A stretch of 13,898 bases of DNA from UBA1172 sp002457135 (GCA_965660935.1 CBFIBR010000038.1:1-13898), one strand, 5' to 3'. Shown: positions 1 through 6,575, numbered from the stretch's first letter. Notes: generated by a model not told the origin, from the sequence alone. Numbers and translations: made by a program.

Positions 1-3
1 ATA

Positions 4-213
4 TCAAAAACCGTCTTTGCCACCATCGATCCGTGCCTCAGTGTACGCACGCACCTGATCGCTTTTGTAAAAGACTGATCGATACCCTTCCTTGCGAGCG
101 CGAGGAAAGTCTGGGCAATGTTTGTAATAAGAATGAAAGTGGTTCTTGCTGCAGCGTAGGTACTGGCAAACTTCACTAATGGTCCACCACTGGTGCTTAT
201 CAAGTTCAGTCAT
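4..213 (-). CDS. AlpA-like helix-turn-helix DNA-binding protein
   Basis: A 69-residue protein with the layout of AlpA/excisionase-type MerR-like DNA-binding domains. A WWTISEVCQYLRCSKNHF stretch (residues 9-26) forms the predicted helix-turn-helix, and a short wing with an FYKSDQVRAY motif follows. Proteins of this kind regulate integrase or excision genes in P4-like elements, and it lies downstream of an integrase on the same strand, which supports that role. The start at 213 is preferred: GGAGGT lies a few bases upstream of it, whereas the in-frame ATG at 225 has no ribosome binding site and overlaps that same signal. The stop codon is at 4-6, so the gene is complete at the very edge of the window. 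The excisionase or regulator role is inferred. Confidence 0.7.
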   Translation of the reverse strand: MTELDKHQWWTISEVCQYLRCSKNHFHSYYKHCPDFPRARKEGYRSVFYKSDQVRAYTEARIDGGKDGF

Positions 214-259
214 TGTGACCTCCATAGGACTGTTGTGGGGTCACGATGGCTTCAAATTA

Positions 260-285
260 CGCAATCTGCCACGGAATAGATTGCG
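260..285. repeat. 8-base inverted repeat between two island genes
   Basis: CGCAATCT (260-267) and AGATTGCG (278-285) are perfect inverted arms with a 10-base spacer. The repeat lies between the stop of the 119-residue gene and the start of the AlpA-like gene. No clear T-run follows it on the minus strand, so it could be an operator for the regulator as easily as a terminator. It is seen directly; its role is unknown. Confidence 0.5.
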
Positions 286-300
286 CAAAATTTTCCGGTT

Positions 301-660
301 CTAGTTCAATATTTTACGGATTGCTTCAGTGCCGATACTGGTGTGAACATAATCCTGTTGATCAGTTTCAGTTGCCCATTCATCAAATTTACTTTTGATA
401 GCGCGGTAACTTTGCTCATCTGACAAGCCCTGAGACTTATTGGCTTCATGCATCATTCGAATGGTTTTGTTTCTGACCCGGGTTTGATATTTGTGGTTTC
501 TGGTGTGTTGCCTAATGAAGGCCGCAGCTGCCCTCTGAATATCTTTATTTTGATGCCAGTCGTCACTAAAGACAGCAGCTTCTACTGCTTGCGCCAAAAG
601 CTCACTGTCTTTTGTTTCAGTGTATTTTTTCCAGAGTTGCCAAATGATGCTTCCAGTCAT
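301..660 (-). CDS. Hypothetical protein, 119 residues
   Basis: An unrecognised soluble protein with no signal peptide or membrane segment. It is rich in charged residues and Gln, with an alpha-helical look. The middle is basic (RQHTRNHKYQTRVRNKTIRM, roughly residues 50-69), which could bind nucleic acid. The C-terminal half is more acidic. It starts 6 bases after the stop of the upstream membrane-protein gene on the same strand, so the two are probably co-transcribed. The ribosome binding site is weak (CAGAG), which suits translational coupling. Its place between an integrase and an AlpA-like regulator marks it as accessory cargo of the element. No function is assigned. Confidence 0.6.
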   Translation of the reverse strand: MTGSIIWQLWKKYTETKDSELLAQAVEAAVFSDDWHQNKDIQRAAAAFIRQHTRNHKYQTRVRNKTIRMMHEANKSQGLSDEQSYRAIKSKFDEWATETDQQDYVHTSIGTEAIRKILN

Positions 661-666
661 CTCTGA

Positions 667-1026
667 TTATTCAATTGGGCTATTATCGCTAACTAGTTTC
701 CAACCCGAGCGCTGATAGTGATTTAGTAATATTTGGGAAGTAAAGAAGGGATAAATGAAGTGGGCGATACCGAAGGAAATCAACGCAAGAATCAAATGAA
801 TAAACACATGCCGCCAAACACCCCTTCCAGCCCAATACAATGGGCCAAATAAAAAAACCCACAACCAAGAAATATGGGTATATGCATCTTCTCGAAAACC
901 ATTTTGGGGGTTCTCAAACACTGGAGCTGGAGTTGATGATTTAGAAATAGTCACCATTCTTACGAACGCCAAAACAAGGGCTATAATAATCAGCCATTGC
1001 CAAATACCGGTGGTATAACTAAACAT
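667..1026 (-). CDS. Small membrane protein, DUF2628-like
   Basis: A 119-residue protein with an N-terminal hydrophobic segment (about residues 8-25) and two more in the second half (about 52-66 and 71-95). The WLWVFLFGPLYWAGRGVW stretch and the closing IYPFF...HYQRSGW resemble small DUF2628-type inner-membrane proteins, in which an aromatic FFGPFY motif precedes a W and a helical pair. The resemblance is by eye. GAGGAT lies about 6 bases before the ATG. It is followed at once by the 119-residue soluble gene on the same strand, and the integrase gene lies upstream, 89 bases away. Its function is unknown; it is likely accessory cargo of the integrated element. Confidence 0.6.
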   Translation of the reverse strand: MFSYTTGIWQWLIIIALVLAFVRMVTISKSSTPAPVFENPQNGFREDAYTHISWLWVFLFGPLYWAGRGVWRHVFIHLILALISFGIAHFIYPFFTSQILLNHYQRSGWKLVSDNSPIE

Positions 1027-1115
1027 AGTCTATCCTCATGCTGTTAAGACAGAGATGTAAATAATTATATGCCCGCAAAACTTTGCTAGAACTTTAAACG
1101 GCCCAATAGCTATAA

Positions 1116-2423
1116 TCAAGCCTTCGTTACCATATCCGCATACCGCTGCAGCCACTCCCTGCGCGGCTCTAGGTTGTGATCACGGTAATAGGCTGCGGGA
1201 ATGCTAGGCAATGTGTGCTGCATGATCACTTCCTTAGTTTCAAAGGTACAATTGTTGTTAATCAGCCAAGTATTAAGCGTGGCTCGGAACCCAGCTGGGG
1301 TGAAACCGCTATAATCTTCAACATCATTAGGCCTGAAGCCTCGCGTGTTTTTGCGCATTGTAGCGTCTGAGAGCTTTTTGCCTCTATAAGTCAGAGCCCA
1401 TTCACGATGTTTACTAATCTCGTGCATGTTTTCGAGCATCATCAGTAATTGCTTTGGAATCGGCTGTATGTGGTCAATCCGTGTTTTCGTATAATTTACC
1501 TCAACACCATCGTTAATGATTGTTGCTGGCGCATTATAAACAGCCTGATCAAAGTCAATCATTGACCATTTGAGGTTAATTACCTGCCCGGGCCTTGACC
1601 CAAGGAACAAGCACATTGCAATCCCTGTTTTTGTGGAAATGTCAGCTTTGCATTTAGTGGTAAGCCACTCCCAAAACTCAGGCAAATATTTATCATCTAA
1701 AGCATCATTGTGCTTAATCTTGTGTCTGAAACGCGGAAATGATTTGGCCCTTGGCACTGGATTTCGGTCAACGACACCATCCTCAACGAGCTGCTCAAAC
1801 ATGTCATCAAGGTTTTGGCGCATCCTTGTGGCTGTTACATTGCCAGCTATTGCATTGCGCCCACGAGTTCCGGAGCGTGTCCAAATTGGTGAGAGCACTT
1901 CCTTTAATTCTTGTGATGTAACCTGATCAACGGGCCTATTGCCTATCTTTGGGATTATATACCGTCTCAGAGGAACCACAGGCCGCGTACGGGCGCTTTT
2001 GTCTGACATTTCGTAATTATATCGCCACCAGCCCTCTATCGCCTCAGAGAGCGTTAGAGGCTTACTTGGGCGATTGTTTTCATCACCGATTATTTTGGCC
2101 TGAAGCTCAAGTGGGTTTCGAGTTTTGTTTATTGCGTGGCTGATAAGGTCATTTGAAAAACCCTCATTCATTAATCGAGCAATTGCAGGGGTAAGCTCCC
2201 TTGCCTCAGCCAGTGTAAAATCCTCAGTCTTGCCAATGTAAAACTGCTTCATTTTGCCTTGGACTTTTTTTCGAACCACAAAGGAAACTGATCCACTGCG
2301 AGCCTTAACTCCAAGGTATCTACAGCCAGCGTCACTGGCATAAATTTCCTTGCGTTCATAGTCGCTATCGGCCGCCAATTTCTTGATGCGGCTGGCAGTA
2401 AGGTTTGAATTCCCAATAGGCAT
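1116..2423 (-). CDS. Tyrosine recombinase / phage-type integrase
   Basis: A 435-residue site-specific recombinase that would catalyse integration and excision of the element. The N-terminal part (about 1-95, with FYIGKTEDFTLAEARELTP) is the arm-DNA-binding domain of P4-like integrases. A core-binding SAM-like domain follows (about 120-215), then the catalytic domain. Visible catalytic residues are R277 in LGSRPGQV, a TKTR motif that supplies the beta-hairpin Lys, R380 in AGFRATLNTW, H403 in MQHTLP and Tyr 412 or 413 in AAYYRDH. The His expected three residues before R380 is Ala377, which is unusual. The start is set at 2423 because AAGGAG sits 5 bases upstream; the longer in-frame ATG at 2444 lies inside a repeat and lacks a ribosome binding site. 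It probably acts on the attachment core just upstream of its own gene. Confidence 0.92.
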   Translation of the reverse strand: MPIGNSNLTASRIKKLAADSDYERKEIYASDAGCRYLGVKARSGSVSFVVRKKVQGKMKQFYIGKTEDFTLAEARELTPAIARLMNEGFSNDLISHAINKTRNPLELQAKIIGDENNRPSKPLTLSEAIEGWWRYNYEMSDKSARTRPVVPLRRYIIPKIGNRPVDQVTSQELKEVLSPIWTRSGTRGRNAIAGNVTATRMRQNLDDMFEQLVEDGVVDRNPVPRAKSFPRFRHKIKHNDALDDKYLPEFWEWLTTKCKADISTKTGIAMCLFLGSRPGQVINLKWSMIDFDQAVYNAPATIINDGVEVNYTKTRIDHIQPIPKQLLMMLENMHEISKHREWALTYRGKKLSDATMRKNTRGFRPNDVEDYSGFTPAGFRATLNTWLINNNCTFETKEVIMQHTLPSIPAAYYRDHNLEPRREWLQRYADMVTKA

Positions 2424-2435
2424 AAGAACTCCTTT

Positions 2436-2460
2436 CGGTACCACTTTGGGTACACTTTTA
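2436..2460. repeat. Left pair of GGTAC repeats, candidate integrase arm sites
   Basis: GGTACCACTTT at 2437 and GGTACACTTTT at 2449 are tandem copies with GGTAC exactly 12 bases apart. They overlap the region just upstream of the integrase ribosome binding site. The same motif pair with the same spacing and orientation recurs at 2664-2690. Tandem direct repeats near an integrase gene are typical of arm-type binding sites, and this position could also let the integrase repress its own gene. The repeat is seen; the role is inferred. Confidence 0.55.
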
Positions 2461-2583
2461 CTTATAACAGCGAAAGGATGAGCATTAAAGCGAAAGAGTG
2501 CAGGATAGTAAGAATGTCTTATATAGCACTGTTAATAATACATTTTATTTTACTATTGAGGGCTGATTATGACTTTAAAGGAT

Positions 2584-2611
2584 TAGGGTTTGTTTCCCTT
2601 CCCCTCCGCCA
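2584..2611 (+). other. tRNA-Ser 3' end fragment, probable attachment core
   Basis: The stretch reads as the 3' end of a serine tRNA gene: T-stem TAGGG, a seven-base loop TTTGTTT that departs from the usual TTCGAAT, T-stem CCCTT, acceptor strand CCCCTCC, discriminator G and CCA. No matching 5' acceptor (GGAGGGG) or anticodon arm occurs to the left, so this is a fragment and not a whole tRNA. Integrases of this family commonly use the 3' end of tRNA genes, and the integrase gene starts about 160 bases away. The intact tRNA-Ser gene should lie at the far end of the element, outside the window. Confidence 0.5.
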
Positions 2612-2663
2612 CTTTTAATAATTAAATTAAACAAATACAATTGTTTAATATTATTTTGATAAG

Positions 2664-2690
2664 TTTTGGTACTACTATTGGTACCACTAA
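2664..2690. repeat. Right pair of GGTAC repeats, candidate integrase arm sites
   Basis: TTTTGGTACTACTA and ATTGGTACCACTAA are tandem copies with GGTAC at 2668 and 2680, 12 bases apart. The pair matches the 2436-2460 pair in sequence, spacing and orientation. Between the two pairs lies the tRNA-Ser-like 3' end. It probably binds the integrase N-terminal domain. Confidence 0.5.
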
Positions 2691-2953
2691 TTGTTTGCTA
2701 ATGTGGTCACGTTTAATTATTTTTTGCGGCGTTTTAATGACCAGCAATTTACCCACTACCGTGGAGTAGCATACAGCCCATTAAATTCTTTAGGAGGTGT
2801 GCTTTCGTTTTAGAACTGGCTGCAATTGTTTTTTACTTACAACGTAACCTTTTTGCTGCTGATCGTTGGCGCTTTGTTACGCTTTGTTGAAGAGTTCCCA
2901 AAGACCATTTAATTTACCATCTTTGCAATCTCGTTTCCCTTACTTGTTAATTT
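2691..2953. other. AT-rich non-coding stretch right of the att region
   Basis: I see no gene here. There is a run resembling a strong ribosome binding site (AGGAGGTG near 2791) followed by GTG, but that frame closes after four codons. A ten-codon frame from the ATG near 2738 has no ribosome binding site. Base composition is clearly lower in GC than the chromosome to the right. Confidence 0.4.
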
Positions 2954-3283
2954 TTAACCTAAAATAGTGTCTTCAAGGACTATACCTCTATTGCTAAAAG
3001 TCTTAATGATCATATCTTGACTTTCCATAGCATCAATTTCTTTCCAAATAGGAAGGCATGCTTTAAATGCTTCTTCATCCTTATATTCAAAAACAAAACC
3101 TAATCTTGATACATTTTCTTTGTTCCAAATTCTTAAACTAACAAAACGTAATAATCCTTTTTCTTTTAATCTTTTGTAATAAGAATCCTTCACTTGATCC
3201 CACCTCAAACTTGCAAGTTCTAATTCTTTTTCTGATGTAAAATCTTGTGTAGTAAAATTAATCAACTTTGGATTATTCCCCAT
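2954..3283 (-). CDS. Hypothetical protein, 109 residues, AT-rich gene
   Basis: A small soluble protein that I cannot place in a named family. The middle (LLRFVSLRIWNKENVSRLGFVFEYKDEEAFKAC is the key region, about residues 44-76) alternates beta-strand-like and helical stretches, as in dimeric alpha-beta barrel (ferredoxin-like) small proteins. This fold guess is weak. A strong ribosome binding site, AAAGGAGG, lies about 6 bases before the ATG, so it is likely translated. Codon use is very AT-rich (many AAA, GAA, TTT and AAT codons), unlike the genes from 3,957 onward, which suggests horizontal transfer. It stands alone with no partner gene within 300 bases. It is either cargo of the integrated element or of a second, neighbouring one. 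Confidence 0.6.
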   Translation of the reverse strand: MGNNPKLINFTTQDFTSEKELELASLRWDQVKDSYYKRLKEKGLLRFVSLRIWNKENVSRLGFVFEYKDEEAFKACLPIWKEIDAMESQDMIIKTFSNRGIVLEDTILG

Positions 3284-3557
3284 ATATTCCTCCTTTAGCC
3301 ATTATCTATAAAATAACAAAAAATATAATATTAATGGATTAGAATAGTCTAATGTTTTCAGACTTTCTTTATCATTACAACTCTGCCAACCAAGTCTTAT
3401 CGAAAAGATGCAAACGAGGTAATGACAAAGGGCGAAATTATAAGGCAAGGAGATAGATTTAACAGCAAAGAGCATGTGTTTACGGTTAAATAAAAAGATA
3501 GGATTTATTACTGTGATATTAGTTATGTGCGTTTTTTCTGAAATACACCCAGATTGT
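3284..3557. other. AT-rich stretch without a convincing gene
   Basis: The only open frame of note here is a minus-strand one of 91 codons. It opens with GTG inside a terminator stem and has no ribosome binding site, so I do not call it a gene. The rest shows no RNA gene or repeat that I can support. It may hold the promoter of the 109-residue gene at 2954-3283. Confidence 0.4.
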
Positions 3558-3599
3558 AAACAAACAAAATAGCCCACCGCGGGGAGATGCGATGGGCTA
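3558..3599 (-). terminator. Rho-independent terminator, minus strand
   Basis: On the minus strand an 11-pair stem (UAGCCCAUCGC with GCGGUGGGCUA, one U-G pair) closes an 8-base loop and is followed by UUUUGUUUG. On the plus strand the U-G pair becomes a C-A mismatch and no T-run follows, so the minus direction is favoured. No gene ends just upstream: the nearest minus-strand stop is that of the transporter at 3957, about 360 bases away. It either ends that transcript or a small RNA not recognised here. Confidence 0.7.
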
Positions 3600-3949
3600 G
3601 GTATCTTTTGGCGTTCAACAGTTCTAAATCGTGTAGGTGCAGGTTTACAAAAACGTTTTCGAAATATTTAATTTTGATGAAATTACCTTATAAAAAATCA
3701 ATCCCTACCGAACAGATAACCAGCCAAGGGCTTACGTGTAGTCATACTAAATAAGTTGTTGACTTTACTACCTACTTCTCTTGATCCCGTCTGAATTCAT
3801 ATTTTTTTAAATCGACTAAAAATTCATTTGGTATGGGTTTCAAAGTCAAATTTGGCTGATATCGTAGACGTGAAATTTCTATCCGCCATTTATTTGAGCC
3901 GCGGTTAATACGGTAGCTTCACCATCCAGACGACAACCCGCACCAGCCA
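3600..3949. other. Intergenic stretch, no gene recognised
   Basis: About 350 bases between the minus-strand terminator and the transporter stop. It contains a perfect AAAACGTTTT palindrome (3650-3659) and nothing else firm. If the transporter mRNA runs to the terminator at 3558, this would be its long 3' untranslated part; a small RNA on the minus strand is another possibility. The composition shifts from AT-rich to GC-rich near 3,890-3,950, which suggests that the edge of the acquired DNA lies there. Confidence 0.4.
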
Positions 3950-3981
3950 CACCCGCCTAGTCGCTGGTTCTCAGGCGGGTG
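3950..3981. repeat. Hairpin over the transporter stop codon
   Basis: CACCCGCCT (3950-3958) and AGGCGGGTG (3973-3981) are perfect 9-base inverted arms with a 14-base loop, and they include the stop codon of the minus-strand transporter. TTTT follows on the plus strand only, and no plus-strand gene lies upstream. It may protect the 3' end of the transporter message, or act as a weak terminator for plus-strand transcription. Confidence 0.5.
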
Positions 3982-5570
3982 TTTTGCACTATTATCACTG
4001 CGCCTACGGGCAGGGCCAGGGTGATCAACGCCACCACGATGATCAGAATGCCCAATTCGGAATAATCAGCGGTTGTCACCACCTGGCTGGTGATCTTGTC
4101 CCTGACTTCCCTCGTCACAACAAAAATCTGGTTGAGGTATTTTGTGCCGAGCGAACTGGCGGACAGGGCCAGATTGGTGAATGACGCAAAGACGGCGAAA
4201 AAGGTTGCTTTCATGTTGGCCGGTGCATTTTTTGCTATCCAGGCCAGCAGCGGGATCATGGAGACCTGCCCGAGCGGGGATTCCACCGCCGTGTTGATGA
4301 TCGCGATGAATTTCGCATCGACAATGCCGCCGGTTATCGCCGCCGTCCATTCATGCAGCCCGTAATACATGCCAATGCTGGGCAGGAACAGGATGCTGCC
4401 GGCAATCGACAGAATGACCATGATCCGGGCTATCGAATTCCGCGCCATAAAAGGGCGGAACAGGATGATGCCGAGCAGGGTCAGCACGGATGCAAGCAAG
4501 GACAGGACAGAGAAAAACTGCTCATTGAAATTGAGGACATCGATCTCAAACCAGGTCAGCCCCGGACCCGGGCTCGGCATGGCGCGAAACACAAAGACGA
4601 TGATCGCTGTGCCAATGATGGCCAGCCGCTGCCCCTCCGGCAGCAGTTGAACCAGCCGGTTCATCAGGAACAGAATGATGGCCACCGACCCTGCAAAAAC
4701 GATTTCCTGGGCAAATGGCACGTTGAGTGTCCCGACACTGACCGAAAAAATAACAAAGATGAGACTGCCCATAAGGATCGTCCAGTTGACGTCGGTTTTG
4801 GGCGTGCTGTCCGCGCGGTCATCGGGGGTGATGCCCCGGGCTGCAAGATCAGCTGCATTCCGCCGGGCGATCACCATCGCCAGCAGAACACCAAGAACAG
4901 AGATCACCGGGATGATCAGCGCATAGGCATAGATTTCGGCGTACAGGTCTATTTTCTGCGCCTCATCCAGCGCATCCACATCCCTGAACAGAATAACATT
5001 GGCCAACGCTACCAGAACCGTGCCGCCAATGATGGCGAAACGCCCCAGCATCTGCATGGTTGTGTGCATATCCTTGATGGTATCTTCGGGCAGGGGGGTG
5101 CCGTCACGGCTGTACCCCGGCACAGCCTCAACCGTCATCGCATCAGCCACCACGTCCTGAATAACAAACCCGACAGGGGCCAGGATGACGCTGATAACAT
5201 ACCATGTCTCAACCGGCATGACCTCAGCCATGGATCGGGTATGACCAATCAGGCCCACCATGATCAGCAGGCTAAGCGCGATGATGCCAGCGCCCAGAAA
5301 CACCAGGTAATTTTTATGTTTCCAGATCAGGTCAACCAGATGCCCCATCGGCATCTTCAGCGCCCATGGCAGCCCGGCCCAGAAACCCAGGCCAGCAAGG
5401 AACGCGGCCGACAGATTGAGGTAATCCTTGATAAAAAAGGTGCCGACGATGGCGGTCAAGCCGGATATACCCGCTGCTGCATAGACCATGAGCGGCGGCA
5501 GATAGGACCATCTGAGCAATCCGGGAAGCTCAGAGAAGGCACGAACGCAATATTTGATGAACGCATCCAT
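3957..5570 (-). CDS. MFS transporter, folate-biopterin (BT1/FBT)-like
   Basis: A 537-residue inner-membrane protein with about twelve hydrophobic segments. Early on it has GLPWALKMPMGHLVDLIWKH, with the loop 2-3 layout of major facilitator proteins. Around residue 138 it has the segment QDVVADAMTVEAV, very like the DVVADG-type motif of the folate-biopterin transporter branch (BT1/FBT). A hydrophilic central loop (about 240-262) separates the two halves. The substrate cannot be told from sequence; pterin or folate is the family-based guess, and other MFS branches remain possible. The gene stands alone on the minus strand and diverges from the DUF3144 operon. The ATG has only a GGCGGG-like signal upstream. 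Two AGTATACA boxes lie 50-75 bases before it and may be operators. Confidence 0.8.
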   Translation of the reverse strand: MDAFIKYCVRAFSELPGLLRWSYLPPLMVYAAAGISGLTAIVGTFFIKDYLNLSAAFLAGLGFWAGLPWALKMPMGHLVDLIWKHKNYLVFLGAGIIALSLLIMVGLIGHTRSMAEVMPVETWYVISVILAPVGFVIQDVVADAMTVEAVPGYSRDGTPLPEDTIKDMHTTMQMLGRFAIIGGTVLVALANVILFRDVDALDEAQKIDLYAEIYAYALIIPVISVLGVLLAMVIARRNAADLAARGITPDDRADSTPKTDVNWTILMGSLIFVIFSVSVGTLNVPFAQEIVFAGSVAIILFLMNRLVQLLPEGQRLAIIGTAIIVFVFRAMPSPGPGLTWFEIDVLNFNEQFFSVLSLLASVLTLLGIILFRPFMARNSIARIMVILSIAGSILFLPSIGMYYGLHEWTAAITGGIVDAKFIAIINTAVESPLGQVSMIPLLAWIAKNAPANMKATFFAVFASFTNLALSASSLGTKYLNQIFVVTREVRDKITSQVVTTADYSELGILIIVVALITLALPVGAVIIVQNTRLRTSD

Positions 5571-5619
5571 CCCGCCAGCCTAGCGCAATCAGGCCCGGGC
5601 CGCCAGCCAGACAAATCAT

Positions 5620-5644
5620 CAGTATACAGGAAACTAGTATACAC
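5620..5644. promoter_or_regulatory. Paired GTATAC operator-like boxes
   Basis: AGTATACA occurs at 5621-5628 and again at 5636-5643, 15 bases apart. The central GTATAC is palindromic, and TNGTATACNA-type boxes are bound by GntR-family regulators of the FadR/VanR branch. The pair lies 50-75 bases upstream of the transporter ATG, where a repressor or activator would act. The repeat is seen; the regulator is inferred and none is encoded in the window. Confidence 0.35.
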
Positions 5645-5716
5645 GAAATCAGTCTAACGCGGGGTGAACACCGGTTGAATGGTACGGGCCGGACCTTCGA
5701 GTTGAGGGGGCCTGCT

Positions 5717-5787
5717 CATGCTGTTTTATGACCAATCTGTGCATTATGGTCGCAGCATGGTGTTGATCATTAAATTATCCTCATGCT
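5717..5787 (+). promoter_or_regulatory. Nested, possibly alternative hairpin upstream of the operon
   Basis: CATGCTG (5717-5723) pairs perfectly with CAGCATG (5753-5759), and inside it GACCA (5730-5734) pairs with TGGTC (5747-5751). A third segment, CATGCT (5782-5787), can pair with the same AGCATG (5754-5759), so two structures exclude each other. This lies 90-160 bases before the first operon gene. It could be a leader RNA switch or simply operator palindromes. Confidence 0.3.
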
Positions 5788-5877
5788 AGCGTTGTGAAAA
5801 ACAACAGGCTGTTGTAGTGCTTACGCAGCTTTCCATTTCTCTTTGCCGGAAACGCTTATCCAGGGGTTGATCGGATC

Positions 5878-6186
5878 ATGTCTACAGACGAAGCAATTGC
5901 AAAATATCCACAATGGCACCATCGCGTGCCGGTCAATCAGGATGGCAGGATTGATGAGGCCACGTTTCTGAAACTGGCTGATCAGTTCATCTCTCTGGCG
6001 AATACCCGCAACAAGAAAGTGCTGGCCACCGAGCTGCAATTCGTCATGCTGTTTGCAGCAGCGCGTTACGCAGCCCATGTCGCCAAGAACGTCATTGATG
6101 TTGAGGATCAGGAAGAATTCGCGGCCCACATGAATGCCCAGTTCAGGGACATGATGCGAGAGCATCTGGCCGATCCATCCGTTTAA
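5878..6186 (+). CDS. DUF3144 family protein
   Basis: A 102-residue soluble protein. The core FLKLADQFISLAN (residues 30-42) and MLFAAARYAAHVA (57-69) match the conserved pattern of DUF3144, in which a LADxFIxLAN helix is followed by a hydrophobic helix with AAARxxA and a C-terminal FxxxMREHL-type helix. The family is all-helical and has no known biochemical role. The N-terminal 25 residues, with a YPQWHHRVP stretch, extend beyond what I remember of the family. It is the first gene of a seven-gene plus-strand run and is followed after 14 bases by the cytochrome gene. The start ATG has AGGGG about 11 bases upstream. Confidence 0.75.
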   Translation: MSTDEAIAKYPQWHHRVPVNQDGRIDEATFLKLADQFISLANTRNKKVLATELQFVMLFAAARYAAHVAKNVIDVEDQEEFAAHMNAQFRDMMREHLADPSV

Positions 6187-6200
6187 CGAGGTTTTTTTAA

Positions 6201-6575
6201 ATGGTCAGATTTATCCTGTTCTTTTCGGCCCTGACCGCGGGCTTGCTGGCCCCTGCCATGGCGGCTGACCTTGAAAACGGCAGCAGGCTGGCGCGGGAAC
6301 ATTGTACCCGCTGTCATGTTGTCGGTGATATGAACAAATACGGCGGCATCGGTTCAACCCCGTCTTTTGCCGCCATCAAGACCATGGATGACTGGGAATA
6401 CCGGTTTGAGATATTTTATTCACTGCCGCCGCACCCGGCTGTGGTAAAGGTTGAGGGCATCACCAAGGACAGGCCTGAAAGCCTGCCTGCCTTTACCAGC
6501 CAGATCACGTTATCGGAAACCGAGCTGAATGACCTGCTGCGGTTCATCGACACCCTGCCCAAGGCCAATTTTTAA
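6201..6575 (+). CDS. Periplasmic monohaem c-type cytochrome
   Basis: A 124-residue exported electron carrier. A Sec signal peptide (residues 1-21, cleavage after AMA) precedes a single CTRCH haem-binding motif at 35-39. The C-terminal pattern RPESLPAFTSQITLSETELN, followed by a helix, corresponds to the MPxF segment that normally supplies the sixth, Met ligand. Here that position is Leu95, and no other Met follows. H78 in LPPHPAVV is a possible substitute, or the haem may be five-coordinate. GAGG lies 9 bases before the ATG. It sits between DUF3144 and DUF6494 and may pass electrons to or from the redox enzyme that this operon serves; that link is inferred. It would need the cytochrome c maturation system. 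Confidence 0.88.
   Translation: MVRFILFFSALTAGLLAPAMAADLENGSRLAREHCTRCHVVGDMNKYGGIGSTPSFAAIKTMDDWEYRFEIFYSLPPHPAVVKVEGITKDRPESLPAFTSQITLSETELNDLLRFIDTLPKANF

Larger units (their letters stand above)
5571..5877. other. Divergent intergenic region between transporter and operon
   Basis: This 307-base region must hold the promoters of both the transporter (leftward) and the seven-gene operon (rightward). It contains the paired AGTATACA boxes and a nested hairpin, both listed separately, plus a small GTTGT/ACAAC hairpin at 5791-5805. I see no tRNA and no coding frame with a ribosome binding site. I could not place -10 and -35 boxes with confidence. Confidence 0.5.

Noticed and set aside
2424..2444. 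Longer integrase start at 2444
   Set aside because: It has no ribosome binding site and lies in the GGTAC repeat, whereas the ATG at 2423 has AAGGAG at ideal spacing.
2930..2943. GTTTCCCTT repeat of part of the tRNA-like stretch as an att copy
   Set aside because: The match ends after nine bases and lacks the CCTCCGCCA end, so chance is likely.
3302..3577. A 91-codon minus-strand open frame
   Set aside because: It starts with GTG inside a terminator stem, has no ribosome binding site and shows no recognisable protein pattern.
3717..3750. CAGCCAAGG, reminiscent of the SRP RNA core
   Set aside because: The neighbouring GGAAGGA-type loop and the pairing strand are absent, so there is no SRP RNA here.
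3882..3891. TCCGCCATTT, similar to the end of the tRNA-like core at 2605, as a second attachment site
   Set aside because: Only seven bases match without a break, and the preceding T-stem and acceptor bases do not. It is too short to call, though its place near the composition change is suggestive.
4353..5657. A 434-codon open frame on the plus strand opposite the transporter
   Set aside because: It is the antisense shadow of a clear membrane protein: the translation is rich in Gln, His, Asp and Arg with no domain or hydrophobic pattern, and it has no ribosome binding site.
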